Origin: CAVXDY01 sp963760715
GTDB lineage: Bacteria; Actinomycetota; Thermoleophilia; Miltoncostaeales; Miltoncostaeaceae
DNA length: 64,000 nt
Reading direction: 5' to 3'
NCBI GenBank assembly: GCA_963760715.1
Contig: CAVXDY010000007.1
Location: 806,001 to 870,000 of the forward strand
Shown: one piece after another, positions 51,724 through 63,896 of the stretch
Layout: each line of letters opens with the position of its first letter
Numbering within the stretch: position 1 is the stretch's first letter
The notes under the pieces: model-generated
Database searches by the model: none
Seen by the model: only the letters and a program-made list of their open reading frames with translations
What the model was told of the DNA's origin: nothing
Translations under genes and position numbers: made by a program

Positions 51724-51787
51724 CAAAGCAGTAGCTTTGAGTGCAACAAAACGGTAGCGTGGAGCGAGTCAAAGTTGTAGCGTTGGG
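51724..51787. repeat. three direct repeats at 23-bp spacing before a DUF4143 ATPase
   Basis: CAAAGCAGTAGC (51724), CAAAACGGTAGC (51747) and CAAAGTTGTAGC (51770) are exactly 23 bp apart. Each continues into a related hexamer (TTTGAG, GTGGAG, GTTGGG), giving an 18-bp repeat with a 5-bp variable spacer. The last copy ends 2 bp before the ATG at 51790 and includes the probable -10 TAGCGT. This looks like an operator array, since 23 bp is about two helical turns. Confidence 0.65.
51778..51783 (+). promoter_or_regulatory. -10-like hexamer TAGCGT, leaderless start inside repeat
   Basis: TAGCGT then 6 nt then the ATG at 51790; it is part of the third repeat copy. Confidence 0.4.
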
Positions 51788-51789
51788 CC

Positions 51790-53070
51790 ATGTCCGATGG
51801 CCTGTACCGCCGACGCATCCTCGACGAGGAACTGGACGCCCTGGCCGGTTCGCTGGCTGCGATCGCGATCGAAGGAACCAAGGCGGTGGGCAAGACCTCC
51901 ACCGCCTCGCAGAGAGCGCGGTCCATCTTCACGCTCGACGATCCCGACCAGCTGGCGATCGCCTCCGCCGATCTCGACCGGTTGCTCGTTGTGCCGCCGC
52001 CGGTGTTGATCGACGAGTGGCAGCGGCTGCCACCTGTCTGGGACAAGGTCCGCCGAGCGGTTGACAACGGCGCGGAGCCCGGCTCGTACCTGCTGACCGG
52101 ATCGGCCTCGCCGGCCGCGGACGGCACCCACTCGGGGGGCGGGCGAATCGTCAGCCTGCGAATGCGGCCGCTCTCGCTCGCCGAACGGATCGAGGAGCCC
52201 GCGACGGTGAGCCTTGGTTCCCTCCTGTCGGGCGACAGACAGCCTGTGAGCGGTCGCACCGGCCTTCGGCTCGAGGACTACACGGCCGAGATCCTGCGCT
52301 CGGGTTTCCCGGGCATCAGAGAACTGCCGCCCAAGGCGCTTCGGGCGCAGCTCGACACCTACCTGCGGCGGATCGTCGACCGCGATTTCCCGGAGCTCGG
52401 ACACGAGATCCGGAACCCCTCCACCCTGCGACGCTGGATGGCGGCCTACGCCGCGGCCACCGCCACCACGACCTCGTTCGAGAAGATCCGCGACGCGGCG
52501 ACGGGCGGTCAGGAACGCAAGCCGGCTCGCAGCACCGTGCAGCCGTACCGGGAGGTGCTCGAGCGCCTGTTCGTCCTCGACGAGGTGCCCGGCTGGCAGC
52601 CGACCCGCAACCCGATCTCCTCGCTCGGTCTTCCTCCCAAGCACCATCTGGCTGATCCCGCGCTCGCCGGCCGTCTGCTTGGGGCGAGTGCGGGTGCGCT
52701 TCTGCGCGGGGAGGCGCCGGGGCCCGCCATCCCGCGCGATGGCACCCTGCTGGGGGCCCTCTTCGAGTCGCTCGTGACGTTGTCGGTGCGGGTCTACGCC
52801 CAAGCCGCCGAGGCGAACGTCTTCCACCTGCGCACCCATCGCGGCGCGCATGAGGTCGATCTGATCGTCGAGCGCGATGACGGCCGGGTGGTCGCCATCG
52901 AGGTGAAGCTCACGGCCATTCCCGACGATCACGCCGTCCGCCATCTGCGCTGGCTCGAGGAGCGGATCGGCGATGACCTCCTCGATAGTGTCGTGATCAC
53001 CACGGGCTCCGAGGCCTACCGGCGCTCAGATGGGGTCGCCGTGGTGCCGGCAGCGTTGCTCGGCCCGTAG
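51790..53070 (+). CDS. AAA-type ATPase with DUF4143 domain
   Basis: 426 aa. The Walker A is GTKAVGKTSTAS (about residues 30-40), the Walker B is PPVLIDEWQRLP, then LLTGSASPA follows. The rest matches DUF4143: PLSLAERI, ELPPKALRAQLDTYLRRIVDRDFPE, HHLADPALAGRLLG, GALFESLVTLSVRVYA and a nuclease-like VDLIVERDDGRVVAIEVKLT. The D-x-E-V-K pattern resembles PD-(D/E)XK-type sites. Such proteins are widespread with unknown function, often at strain-variable loci. The 5' region holds the 23-bp repeat array. Confidence 0.85.
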   Translation: MSDGLYRRRILDEELDALAGSLAAIAIEGTKAVGKTSTASQRARSIFTLDDPDQLAIASADLDRLLVVPPPVLIDEWQRLPPVWDKVRRAVDNGAEPGSYLLTGSASPAADGTHSGGGRIVSLRMRPLSLAERIEEPATVSLGSLLSGDRQPVSGRTGLRLEDYTAEILRSGFPGIRELPPKALRAQLDTYLRRIVDRDFPELGHEIRNPSTLRRWMAAYAAATATTTSFEKIRDAATGGQERKPARSTVQPYREVLERLFVLDEVPGWQPTRNPISSLGLPPKHHLADPALAGRLLGASAGALLRGEAPGPAIPRDGTLLGALFESLVTLSVRVYAQAAEANVFHLRTHRGAHEVDLIVERDDGRVVAIEVKLTAIPDDHAVRHLRWLEERIGDDLLDSVVITTGSEAYRRSDGVAVVPAALLGP

Positions 53071-53171
53071 GCGGGATCGCCGGGACGCCCGCCGACCGTC
53101 GTGGAGAGAGTCCTGGGAGTACATCGCCAAGGACGTGGACCGCGCTCAGGGCCTGGCCGCGGCCGGCGCCG

Positions 53172-53456
53172 TCAGGCGCTCATCGCGACCTCGCCCACGA
53201 GCACCTGCGGCGGGCTGATCGACAGGCCCGACAGATTGGCGGCGATCCAATCGCGCGCCACCTGGCTCGAGGCCTCGGCCCCGGCCTGATCGTCGTAGAC
53301 CGTGACGGAGGCCGCGCTCGCCGGCCCGGTCTTGACGATGTGGTAGCTGCGGAAGCCGCCGATCTCGTGGAACAGCCCCACGATCTCGGCCTTGTGCTCG
53401 GCGACCGCGTCGGCCAGCCCCTCCGCCTCGCTGTAGATCCGGATGGTTGCGTACAT
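53172..53456 (-). CDS. small ABM-like/dimeric alpha-beta barrel protein
   Basis: 94 aa, ATG at 53456 with GAGGGGGG upstream. The pattern ATIRIYSEAEGLADAVAEHK, GLFHEIGGFRSYHIVKTGP and ASVTVYDDQAGAEASSQVARDW fits small ABM-type or stress-type dimeric barrels. The reaction is unknown. It lies between the ATPase and the redox cluster, on the minus strand. Confidence 0.72.
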   Translation of the reverse strand: MYATIRIYSEAEGLADAVAEHKAEIVGLFHEIGGFRSYHIVKTGPASAASVTVYDDQAGAEASSQVARDWIAANLSGLSISPPQVLVGEVAMSA

Positions 53457-53611
53457 CGGTCCCCCCTCGGAGTGGAGCCAAGACATTCGATCCGACCCTA
53501 TTGTGTTGACACCCTCGCCGGATCGGGTCCCGCGCTCACTCGGTGACCCTCGTCGAGGCGTGACATGGGGGTTAGTGTGGGAGCCATGGCTGTCCGACCG
53601 CGGCGAGCGGC

Positions 53612-55250
53612 ATGAGCGACCCGACGCAGGACGTGACGCCGCTGCCGGACCTGCTGCACGGGCGCTCCCACACCGGCCCGGTCCGGGAGCGCCGGCCCGT
53701 CTACGTCGACCTGCTGCCGCCGTGCAACGCCGGCTGCCCGGCCGGCGAGAACATCCAGGCCTGGCTGTCGCACACGCAGGCGGGCCGGCACGAGCAGGCG
53801 TGGCGTCAGCTCGTCGCGGACAATCCGCTGCCCGCGATCCACGGGCGGGTCTGCTACCACCCGTGCGAGAGCGTCTGCAACCGCGCCAACCTCGACAGCG
53901 CCGTCTCGATCCACTCGGTCGAGCGGTTCCTCGGCGACCTCGCGCTGGAGCAGGGCTGGCTCTTCGACCCTCCGCCGGCCCGCAGCGGCAAGCGGGTGCT
54001 CGTGATCGGCGCCGGGCCGAGCGGGCTGTCGGCCGCCTACCACCTGGCCCGGCTCGGCCACGAGGTGGAGATCCGCGACGCGGGCGCCGAGCCCGGCGGG
54101 ATGATGCGCTACGGCATCCCGGCCTACCGGCTGCCCCGCGACGTGCTCGACGGCGAGCTCGACCGGATCGCGGCGCTGGGCGTGCGGATGACGCTGCGAC
54201 CACCGGGTCGAGGACCTCGCCGCCGAGCGGCAGGAGGGCGGCTTCGACGCGGTCTTCGTCGCGGTCGGGGCGCACCTGTCCAAGCGGGTCGACATCCCGG
54301 CCCGGGACGCCGGGCCGGATCGTGGACGCGGTGTCGTTCCTGCGCAGCGTCGCCTCCGGCGAGCGGCCGGTGATCGGCCGCCGCGTGGCGGTCTACGGCG
54401 GCGGCAACACGGCGATGGACGCCGCCCGGGTCGCCCGCCGGCTCGGCGCGGACGAGGCGCTGATCGTCTACCGGCGCACCCGCGAGCAGATGCCGGCCCA
54501 TGTCGAGGAGGCCGAGGACGCCGAGCGGGAGGGCGTGCGGATCAACTGGCTGCGGACGATCACGGCGTTCGACGGCCCGGAGCTGCAGGTCGAGGTGATG
54601 GAGCTCGACGAGTCCGGCTACCCGCAGCCGACCGGGCGGTTCGAGACGCTCGCCGCGGACACCGTGATCCTGGCGCTCGGCCAGGAGACCGACACCGCGT
54701 TCCTGCGCGCGGTGCCCGGGCGTGGAGTTCGAGCGCGACGGGACCGTGCAGGTGTCGACGTCGCTGAAGACCGGCTGCCCCGGCGTGTTCGCGGGCGGCG
54801 ACATGGTGCCGAGCGAGCGCACCGTGACGGTCGGCGTCGGCCACGGCAAGAAGGCCGCCCGGCACATCGACGCCTGGCTGCGCAGCGCCGCCGCCGCGAG
54901 CCCGCCGAAGCACGACCTGGCGACCTTCGACAAGCTGCATCTCTGGTACTTCGGCGACGCCGCCCGCCGGCAGCAGCCCGAGCTCGCGCCCGAGGAGCGG
55001 GTCGACGGGTTTCGGCGAGGTGGTCGGCGGCCTCTCCGCCGAGGAGGCGGTCTACGAGGCGGGCCGGTGCCTGTCGTGCGGCAACTGCTTCGAGTGCGAC
55101 GGCTGCCTCGGCGCCTGCCCGGAGGACGCGGTGATCAAGCTCGGCGTCGGGCACCGCTACCGGTTCGACTACGACCGCTGCACCGGCTGCGGGGCGTGCT
55201 TCGAGCAGTGCCCGGTGCACGCGATCGAGATGGTCGCGGAGCCTGACTGA
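53612..55250 (+). CDS. GltD-like NADPH/flavin oxidoreductase with Fe-S domains (4 apparent frameshifts)
   Basis: Removing four single extra bases (near 54197, 54315, 54719, 55010) gives one frame of 544 aa. An N-terminal Fe-S helical domain (PPCNAGCPAGENIQAW, CYHPCESVCNRAN) precedes an FAD domain (VIGAGPSGLSAAYHLARLG, GMMRYGIPAYRLP) and an NADPH domain (VAVYGGGNTAMDAARVARRLG). At the C terminus there is a two-cluster ferredoxin part (CLSCGNCFECDGCLGACP, CTGCGACFEQCPVHA). It is glutamate-synthase-small-subunit-like. As the neighbour of NifJ it probably exchanges electrons between NADPH and ferredoxin. Every motif survives, so decay is unlikely. Confidence 0.82.
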
Positions 55251-55251
55251 G

Positions 55252-58831
<3,580 letters not shown>

Positions 58832-58832
<1 letters not shown>

Positions 58833-59870
58833 TGGACCTCTCGACCGGCTACATGGGCCTCGCGCTGCGCAACCCGCTCGTCGCGTCGGCGTCGCCGCTC
58901 TCGCAGACCGTGGACGGCGTGCGGCGGCTCGCCGACGCCGGCGTCGGCGCGGTCGTCCTCTACTCGCTCTTCGAGGAGCAGCTGCGCCGGGAGGCGGCGC
59001 GAGAACGCGCGGCTCGTCGACGCCGGCACCGAGAGCTTCGCCGAGTCGCTCTCCTACTTCCCGGCCGCCGCCGAGGACGAGGCCGGCCCGCGCCGCTACC
59101 TGAGCCTGCTCGAGCGCGCCGCCGCCGCCGTCGACGTCCCGGTGATCGGCAGCCTCAACGGCGTCACGCCCGAGCGGCTGGGCCGACTACGCCCGGGCGA
59201 TGCAGGACGCCGGCGCCGCCGCGATCGAGCTGAACATCTACTACCTCCCCGGCGACCCGCACATCTCCGGCCGCGACGTCGAGCAGCGGCACGTCGACGT
59301 CCTGACGCGGGTCAAGGACGCGGTCAGCGTGCCGGTGGCGGTCAAGCTGAGCCCGTACTTCAGCTCGACCGGCGAGATGGCGCTGCGGCTGGACGAGGCC
59401 GGCGCCGACGCGCTGGTGCTCTTCAACCGGTTCCTGCAGCCCGACATCGACCCCGAGACGCTCGCCGTCGTGCCGCCAGGTCGGCCTCTCCAGCCCGGCC
59501 GAGGCGCGGCTGCCGCGCACGTGGATCGCGCTGCTGCACGGACGCGTGCGGGCCTCGCTCGCGGCGACCACCGGCGTCGAGACCTCGGCCGACGTGGCCA
59601 AGTACCTGCTCGCCGGCGCCGACGTCGTGATGACCGCCTCGGCGCTGCTGCGGCACGGCCCCGAGCACGCGACGGTGCTGCTCGACGGCCTGTCGGACTG
59701 GATGGCGCGCAAGGGATTCGCGACCGTCGACGAGCTGCGCGGGCTGCTCGCCGTGCCGCCCGGCACCGACGAGGCGGCGCTACGAGCGAGCCGGCTACGT
59801 CGGCGCGCTGCGGGAGGCCAACAGCGGCATCTACGGGCCCCCGGCGAGCCGGCCGCCGGCCGCCCGGTAG
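58832..59870 (+). CDS. dihydroorotate dehydrogenase-like flavoprotein (4 apparent frameshifts)
   Basis: Removing four extra bases (near 58999, 59182, 59475, 59780) gives one frame of 344 aa. The DHODH-like barrel reads GYMGLALRNPLVASASPL, VIGSLNGVT, IELNIYYLPGDPH, VKLSPYFSSTGEMALRLDEAGADALVLFNR and VETSADVAKYLLAGADVVMTASALLRHGP. Proteins of this type are often beside nifJ and have no proven reaction; true PyrD is unlikely. The ATG overlaps the nifJ stop by 1 nt, so the three genes form one operon. Confidence 0.78.
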
Positions 59871-59884
59871 CGGGGCCGCGACAC

Positions 59885-60448
59885 TCAGGACGGACCGCTC
59901 GGCCCGTCGGCACCCCGTCCGGCGCGCACCTCGGCCGTGAGGGCCTCCACCTGGCGCCGAAGCTCGCGAACCTCGGCGGCGACGGGATCGTCGGTCCCCG
60001 CCGCCGCCCGGCGGCGGCGGGCGGACTCGACGAAGGCGGTGGTGATGCCCGCCGTCGTGACGCTGATGAAGCCGATCCCGCCGAGCATGACCAGCGTGGC
60101 GATGATGCGCCCCGCGGCCGAGCCCGGCACCAGATCGCCATAGCCCACGGTGGTCGTGGTCTGGATCGCCCACCACAGCCCCGACCAGACGGTGGGAAAG
60201 CTGTCGGGGTCGGTCAGCTGCATGAGGATCCCCGCGAGGATCGTGACCACGAGCGTGACCGTCGCCGTCGCCACCCAGGCGCCGCGGAACGGATTGCGGG
60301 TGATCCGCTCGATCTGCCGGTCGATCCTTGTCCTGCAGTCGGGATGGCACCGGCGGCGCCTCTCATCGGTCGCGTGTGGCCGAAGGCCGCGTCTCACGCC
60401 GCTGAAAGGCAACCGCGATTCCGGGCGCGGCCGCAACGTCATCGCCAC
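59885..60448 (-). CDS. two-TM potassium channel
   Basis: 187 aa. The first membrane helix is about TATVTLVVTILAGILMQL, the pore helix and selectivity filter are WSGLWWAIQTTTTVGYGDLVP, and the second helix is IIATLVMLGGIGFISVTTA. A basic N-terminal tail and a charged coiled-coil C terminus (VAAEVRELRRQVEALTAEVRA) follow, which may drive tetramer assembly. GTG at 60448 and ATG at 60442 are alternative starts; the N-terminal 45 residues look poorly conserved and the true start may be the GTG at 60393. Confidence 0.85.
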   Translation of the reverse strand: MAMTLRPRPESRLPFSGVRRGLRPHATDERRRRCHPDCRTRIDRQIERITRNPFRGAWVATATVTLVVTILAGILMQLTDPDSFPTVWSGLWWAIQTTTTVGYGDLVPGSAAGRIIATLVMLGGIGFISVTTAGITTAFVESARRRRAAAGTDDPVAAEVRELRRQVEALTAEVRAGRGADGPSGPS

Positions 60449-60528
60449 CCCTCAGCGCCTGAGCCTCTTCGGGTTCGGGTGCCCGATCTCCTGCCCGGGG
60501 ATGACACGGGCCCGCCGTTCAGGCGAGG

Positions 60529-61275
60529 ATGACCCCGGTCACCATGGGCGCAAAACGAATCCTCCTCCTGGTCTTCGGCTCACTGCTCGCCCTCGTGGGG
60601 CTCGCGGCGGCGATCGGCGGAGGGACGGCCCTGATCGCCTACGGCACCGGCCGGGACTCGGACGGCTACTTCACCACCTCGACCCAGCGTTTCCAGACCG
60701 TGTCGCGGGCGCTGGTCTCGGAGGAGGTCAACCTCGGCTCGGAGAGCGACGCCGCCGGCCCGGTGAGCCTGGGCGACCTGGCCAACGTGCGCGTGCGGGC
60801 CGAGGGCCCCGGTGGGCGGCCGATCTTCGTCGGCATCGGCCCGCGGTCGCAGGTGACCGCGTATCTCGCCGGGGTGGCGTACGACGAGGTGACGAACGTC
60901 GACTACCACCCGTTCAAGGCCACCTATGCGGCCCACCGGGGCGTCCGAACGCCGGCGCCGCCGGCGCAGCAGGACTTCTGGGCGGCCCGCGCCAGCGGCC
61001 CGGGGCAGCAGACCCTCAACTGGGATCTCCAGGGCGGCACCTGGTCGCTGGTCGTGATGAACGCCGACGCCGCGCCGGTCGTGGCCGCCGACCTTCAGCT
61101 CGGGGTGAAGATCAAGATCCTGCTCCCGTTGGGGATCGGCCTGCTGGTGGGCGGGCTGATCGTCCTCGCCATCGGCGTGACGATGATCGTCTTCGGCGCG
61201 CGCGGCGGCGGACGCGGTCCTCCGCCGGCGACGACGGCGCCGCCCCCGGCGCCGAGGCACGAGTCGCCGTACTGA
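60529..61275 (+). CDS. hypothetical membrane protein with large extracellular domain
   Basis: 248 aa. A hydrophobic helix (ILLLVFGSLLALVGLAAAIGGG) is followed by an extracellular beta-rich domain (about 40-190, with GYFTTSTQRFQT, GRPIFVGIGPRSQVTAYL, WSLVVMNADAAPVV), a second helix (ILLPLGIGLLVGGLIVLAIGVTMIVFG) and a Pro/Ala-rich tail. No enzyme motif is seen. An ATG at 60544 is a second possible start. Divergent from the channel gene. Confidence 0.75.
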   Translation: MTPVTMGAKRILLLVFGSLLALVGLAAAIGGGTALIAYGTGRDSDGYFTTSTQRFQTVSRALVSEEVNLGSESDAAGPVSLGDLANVRVRAEGPGGRPIFVGIGPRSQVTAYLAGVAYDEVTNVDYHPFKATYAAHRGVRTPAPPAQQDFWAARASGPGQQTLNWDLQGGTWSLVVMNADAAPVVAADLQLGVKIKILLPLGIGLLVGGLIVLAIGVTMIVFGARGGGRGPPPATTAPPPAPRHESPY

Positions 61276-61287
61276 GGCCCGGGGGCC

Positions 61288-62793
61288 TCAGGAGCCCGGG
61301 GCGCCCTCGCGCAGGTAGGCCAGAAGCGCACGGTCGGTGAGCCATTCGATGGGCGCGCGGTCGTCGGTGAGCGGATCCTGCCCGGGGGTCACCACCTGAA
61401 GGCTCTGGGCGAGCTGGCGGGCCGGCGTCGCCACCGGGCCCGTCGCGCCCTCGAGCCGGCCGGCCGCGGCGGCGGCGTCCGCCGCGTCGGTGAAGCCGAT
61501 CACGACGCTGTTGAAGCGCTTGAACCGGGACGAGAGGACCGCCGGGAACTCGGCCCGCATCGTCTGGGCGATGCGGTCGACCACCTCGGTCTCGTCGGGC
61601 GGGGTCCCGATGTTGATCGCCACCACCCCACCCGGGCGAAGGCGCTCCCGCACGAGGTGGAAGAACTCGCGGGTGGCCAGGTGGAAGGGGATGTACGGCT
61701 GCCGGTAGGCGTCGACGACGATCGAGTCGAAGCGGTCGTCCGTGCCCTGGAGCCAGAAGCGCGCGTCGGCGGTGTGGACGGACAGGCGCGGGTTGTTCAT
61801 GCCCATGTACCTGCGCCCGACGTCCGAGACGAGCGGGTCGATCTCCACGCCGTCGATGGACGTCCGGGGCCAGAGCCCCGCGTAGATGTTCGCCAGCGTC
61901 CCGCCGGCGTTCCCCAGCACGGCCATGCGTCCGTCGGGCCGTCCCGTCAGCAGCGGGAGGGTGGCGAATGCGTCCCAGTAGCCACCCGTCAGCGGCCCCT
62001 GGCGGGGCGTGAGCGAGTGGAGCGCCCAGCCCTCGTTGAGGCGCAGCACCACGTCGCCGTCGCGCTGGCGGGCGACCTGCACGAACTGGTACGCGGACTC
62101 GCCCTCGAACAGCACCTCCTCGCCGGGGGCGCCCTTCAGGCCCCCGAGGGGCAGGGCGATCAGGCAGGCGATGAGCGCCGGCACGGCCGCCGCGCGCCAG
62201 CCCACGAGGGGCACGGCCGCCAGCGCGAGCAGGGCGGCGATCAGGAGCAGCGTCCGCCGGGTGCCGATCTCGGGGATGAGCAGCAGCACGGGGAGGAAGG
62301 TGCCCACGATGGCGCCGATCGTGGAGAGGGCGTACAGGCGCCCGGAGACCTCGCCGGCCGTCCGCACGTCCCGCACGGAGAGCCGCACGGCCCAGGGCGA
62401 CACCGCGCCGAGGGCCGTGATCGGGAGCGCGAACATCAGCATCGCGCCGATGAAGGAGCCGATGAACGCGCCGGCCGACAGGCCCTCGAAGGCCCCCTGG
62501 GCGGCCGAGAAGAGGGGGCGGGTGGCGAACGGGACCACCGCGAGCGCGGCCGCCGCGACGAGCACGAGCAGCCCCAGGGCGCGCTCGGTGGGGTGGCGGT
62601 CGGCCATCCGGCCGCCCAGCCAGTACCCCACCGAGAGGTAGATCAGGATCAGCCCGATCACGTTGGCCCACACGAGGTTGGAGGCGCCGAAGAACGGCGC
62701 CAGCAGGCGGGTGCCGGTCATCTCGGCGGCGAGCGACGCACCGCCGGCCACGAAGACCAGCACGGGCAGGCGGAGGCTTGCGGCCCGGGGCAT
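61288..62793 (-). CDS. fused membrane-spermidine synthase-like protein
   Basis: 501 aa. About seven membrane helices fill the first 230 residues (LVFVAGGASLAAEMTGTRLLAPFFG, ANVIGLILIYLSVGYWLGG, IGAIVGTFLPVLLLIPEIG). The second half is a Rossmann spermidine-synthase-like domain (MAVLGNAGGTLANIYAG, IDGVEIDPLVSDVGRRYM, DRFDSIVVDAYRQPYIPFHLATREFF). The glycine-rich loop departs from the aminopropyltransferase norm, so the reaction is unknown. TAAGGT lies 5 nt before the ATG. Confidence 0.83.
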   Translation of the reverse strand: MPRAASLRLPVLVFVAGGASLAAEMTGTRLLAPFFGASNLVWANVIGLILIYLSVGYWLGGRMADRHPTERALGLLVLVAAAALAVVPFATRPLFSAAQGAFEGLSAGAFIGSFIGAMLMFALPITALGAVSPWAVRLSVRDVRTAGEVSGRLYALSTIGAIVGTFLPVLLLIPEIGTRRTLLLIAALLALAAVPLVGWRAAAVPALIACLIALPLGGLKGAPGEEVLFEGESAYQFVQVARQRDGDVVLRLNEGWALHSLTPRQGPLTGGYWDAFATLPLLTGRPDGRMAVLGNAGGTLANIYAGLWPRTSIDGVEIDPLVSDVGRRYMGMNNPRLSVHTADARFWLQGTDDRFDSIVVDAYRQPYIPFHLATREFFHLVRERLRPGGVVAINIGTPPDETEVVDRIAQTMRAEFPAVLSSRFKRFNSVVIGFTDAADAAAAAGRLEGATGPVATPARQLAQSLQVVTPGQDPLTDDRAPIEWLTDRALLAYLREGAPGS

Positions 62794-62798
62794 GGGCC

Positions 62799-62804
62799 AC
62801 CTTA
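62799..62804 (-). promoter_or_regulatory. -10-like hexamer TAAGGT, near-leaderless start
   Basis: TAAGGT then 5 nt then the ATG at 62793 on the minus strand. Confidence 0.35.
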
Positions 62805-62907
62805 GTCCGGGTTCGCGGGTTCGGGCGGGTGCGCAGGGCCGGGGTCGCGCCCGCCGAATCCCCCGGGACGGACGTCACCTCCGGCGCCGCGCGCACGACC
62901 GGCCACC

Positions 62908-63540
62908 ATGAGACGCAGAGTCCACCTCCCGACCCTCGCCGCGCTCGCCTGCGCGACCGGCCTGCTCGCCCTCGCCCCGGCCGCGCCGGCGGCTCCGCCG
63001 AGGCTCGCGGGCAAGAGCGAGATCGCCGCGGCGCGGGGTCAGTTGGCGAAGCTCCGCGTCGCGGCGCCGCTGCCGGAGGCGGGCTACGACCGCGACAAGT
63101 TCCCCCACTGGGACGCCACGAGCGGGGGCTGCGACACCCGCGACGACATCCTGAAGCGTGACGCGATCCGCATCCGGCGCGGGCCGGGCTGCACGATCCG
63201 CTCCGGCTCGTGGCGCGACCCCTACAGCGGGAGGACCACGAGGGACTGGCACACGCTCGACATCGACCACGTCGTGCCGCTCGCCAACGCGTGGCGCTCG
63301 GGGGCGAGGCGCTGGACCAGGACGCGGCGGGAGGCCTACGCGAACGACCCCGGGGTCCTCCTGGCGGTGAGCGCCCACCTGAACCGCCAGAAGGGCGACG
63401 ACGCACCCCAGGAGTGGCTTCCCCCGCGGGTGGCCTTCCGGGTCACCTACGCCGTGGACTGGGTCGGGATCAAGGCCCACTACCGGCTCAGCGTCACCCG
63501 GGCGGAGCGGGCCACCCTTCGCCGGCTCCTCGCCCGGTAG
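62908..63540 (+). CDS. secreted HNH-type endonuclease (DUF1524/GmrSD-like)
   Basis: 210 aa. A signal peptide (TLAALACATGLLALAPAAPAA) is followed by the HNH-family core: GYDRDKFPHW, CDTRDDILKRDAI, TLDIDHVVPLANAWRSGA and LAVSAHLNRQKGDDAPQEWLPP. The D.DHVVPLANAW and N-x-x-K-G-D motifs carry the metal and catalytic residues. These are typical secreted nucleases of actinobacteria, probably for DNA scavenging. Confidence 0.88.
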   Translation: MRRRVHLPTLAALACATGLLALAPAAPAAPPRLAGKSEIAAARGQLAKLRVAAPLPEAGYDRDKFPHWDATSGGCDTRDDILKRDAIRIRRGPGCTIRSGSWRDPYSGRTTRDWHTLDIDHVVPLANAWRSGARRWTRTRREAYANDPGVLLAVSAHLNRQKGDDAPQEWLPPRVAFRVTYAVDWVGIKAHYRLSVTRAERATLRRLLAR

Positions 63541-63568
63541 GGCACGGCGCGGCCGGGCGCGCCCTCGG

Positions 63569-63574
63569 TAGCAT
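63569..63574 (+). promoter_or_regulatory. -10-like hexamer TAGCAT, leaderless start
   Basis: TAGCAT then 7 nt then the ATG at 63582. Confidence 0.38.
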
Positions 63575-63581
63575 CGGGTCG

Positions 63582-63854
63582 ATGCCCTGCACCCATCTCG
63601 ACCAGGTCCGGCTGCTCCGGCCGACGGGACCGATCGCCGGCTGCGAGGAGTGCCTCAAGATCGGGAGCCGGTGGCTCCATCTGCGGATGTGCCAGGCCTG
63701 CGGGAAGATCGGCTGCTGCGACTCGTCGCCCAACCGGCACGCCAGCGGCCACGCGCGCGAGGTCGGCCACCCCGTCCTGCGATCGGTGGAGCCCGGCGAG
63801 GACTGGTCGTGGTGCGTCATCGACGAGGTCGCCTTCGTCCTTCCGGGCGCGTGA
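63582..63854 (+). CDS. UBP-type zinc finger protein
   Basis: 90 aa. Zinc ligands of the UBP/ZnF-UBP fold are visible: CTHLDQV, CEECLKIG, MCQACGKIGCCDSSPNRHASGHAREVGHPV. In eukaryotes the fold binds ubiquitin; in bacteria the role is unknown and it is often fused to or beside thioredoxin reductase-type proteins. The TAGCAT hexamer 7 nt upstream suggests a leaderless mRNA. Confidence 0.85.
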   Translation: MPCTHLDQVRLLRPTGPIAGCEECLKIGSRWLHLRMCQACGKIGCCDSSPNRHASGHAREVGHPVLRSVEPGEDWSWCVIDEVAFVLPGA

Positions 63855-63883
63855 GCCGATGGACCCGCTCGTGCGCCTCCGGA

Positions 63884-63889
63884 TAGGCT
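63884..63889 (+). promoter_or_regulatory. -10-like hexamer TAGGCT, leaderless start
   Basis: TAGGCT then 7 nt then the ATG at 63897. Confidence 0.38.
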
Positions 63890-63896
63890 CGGGACC

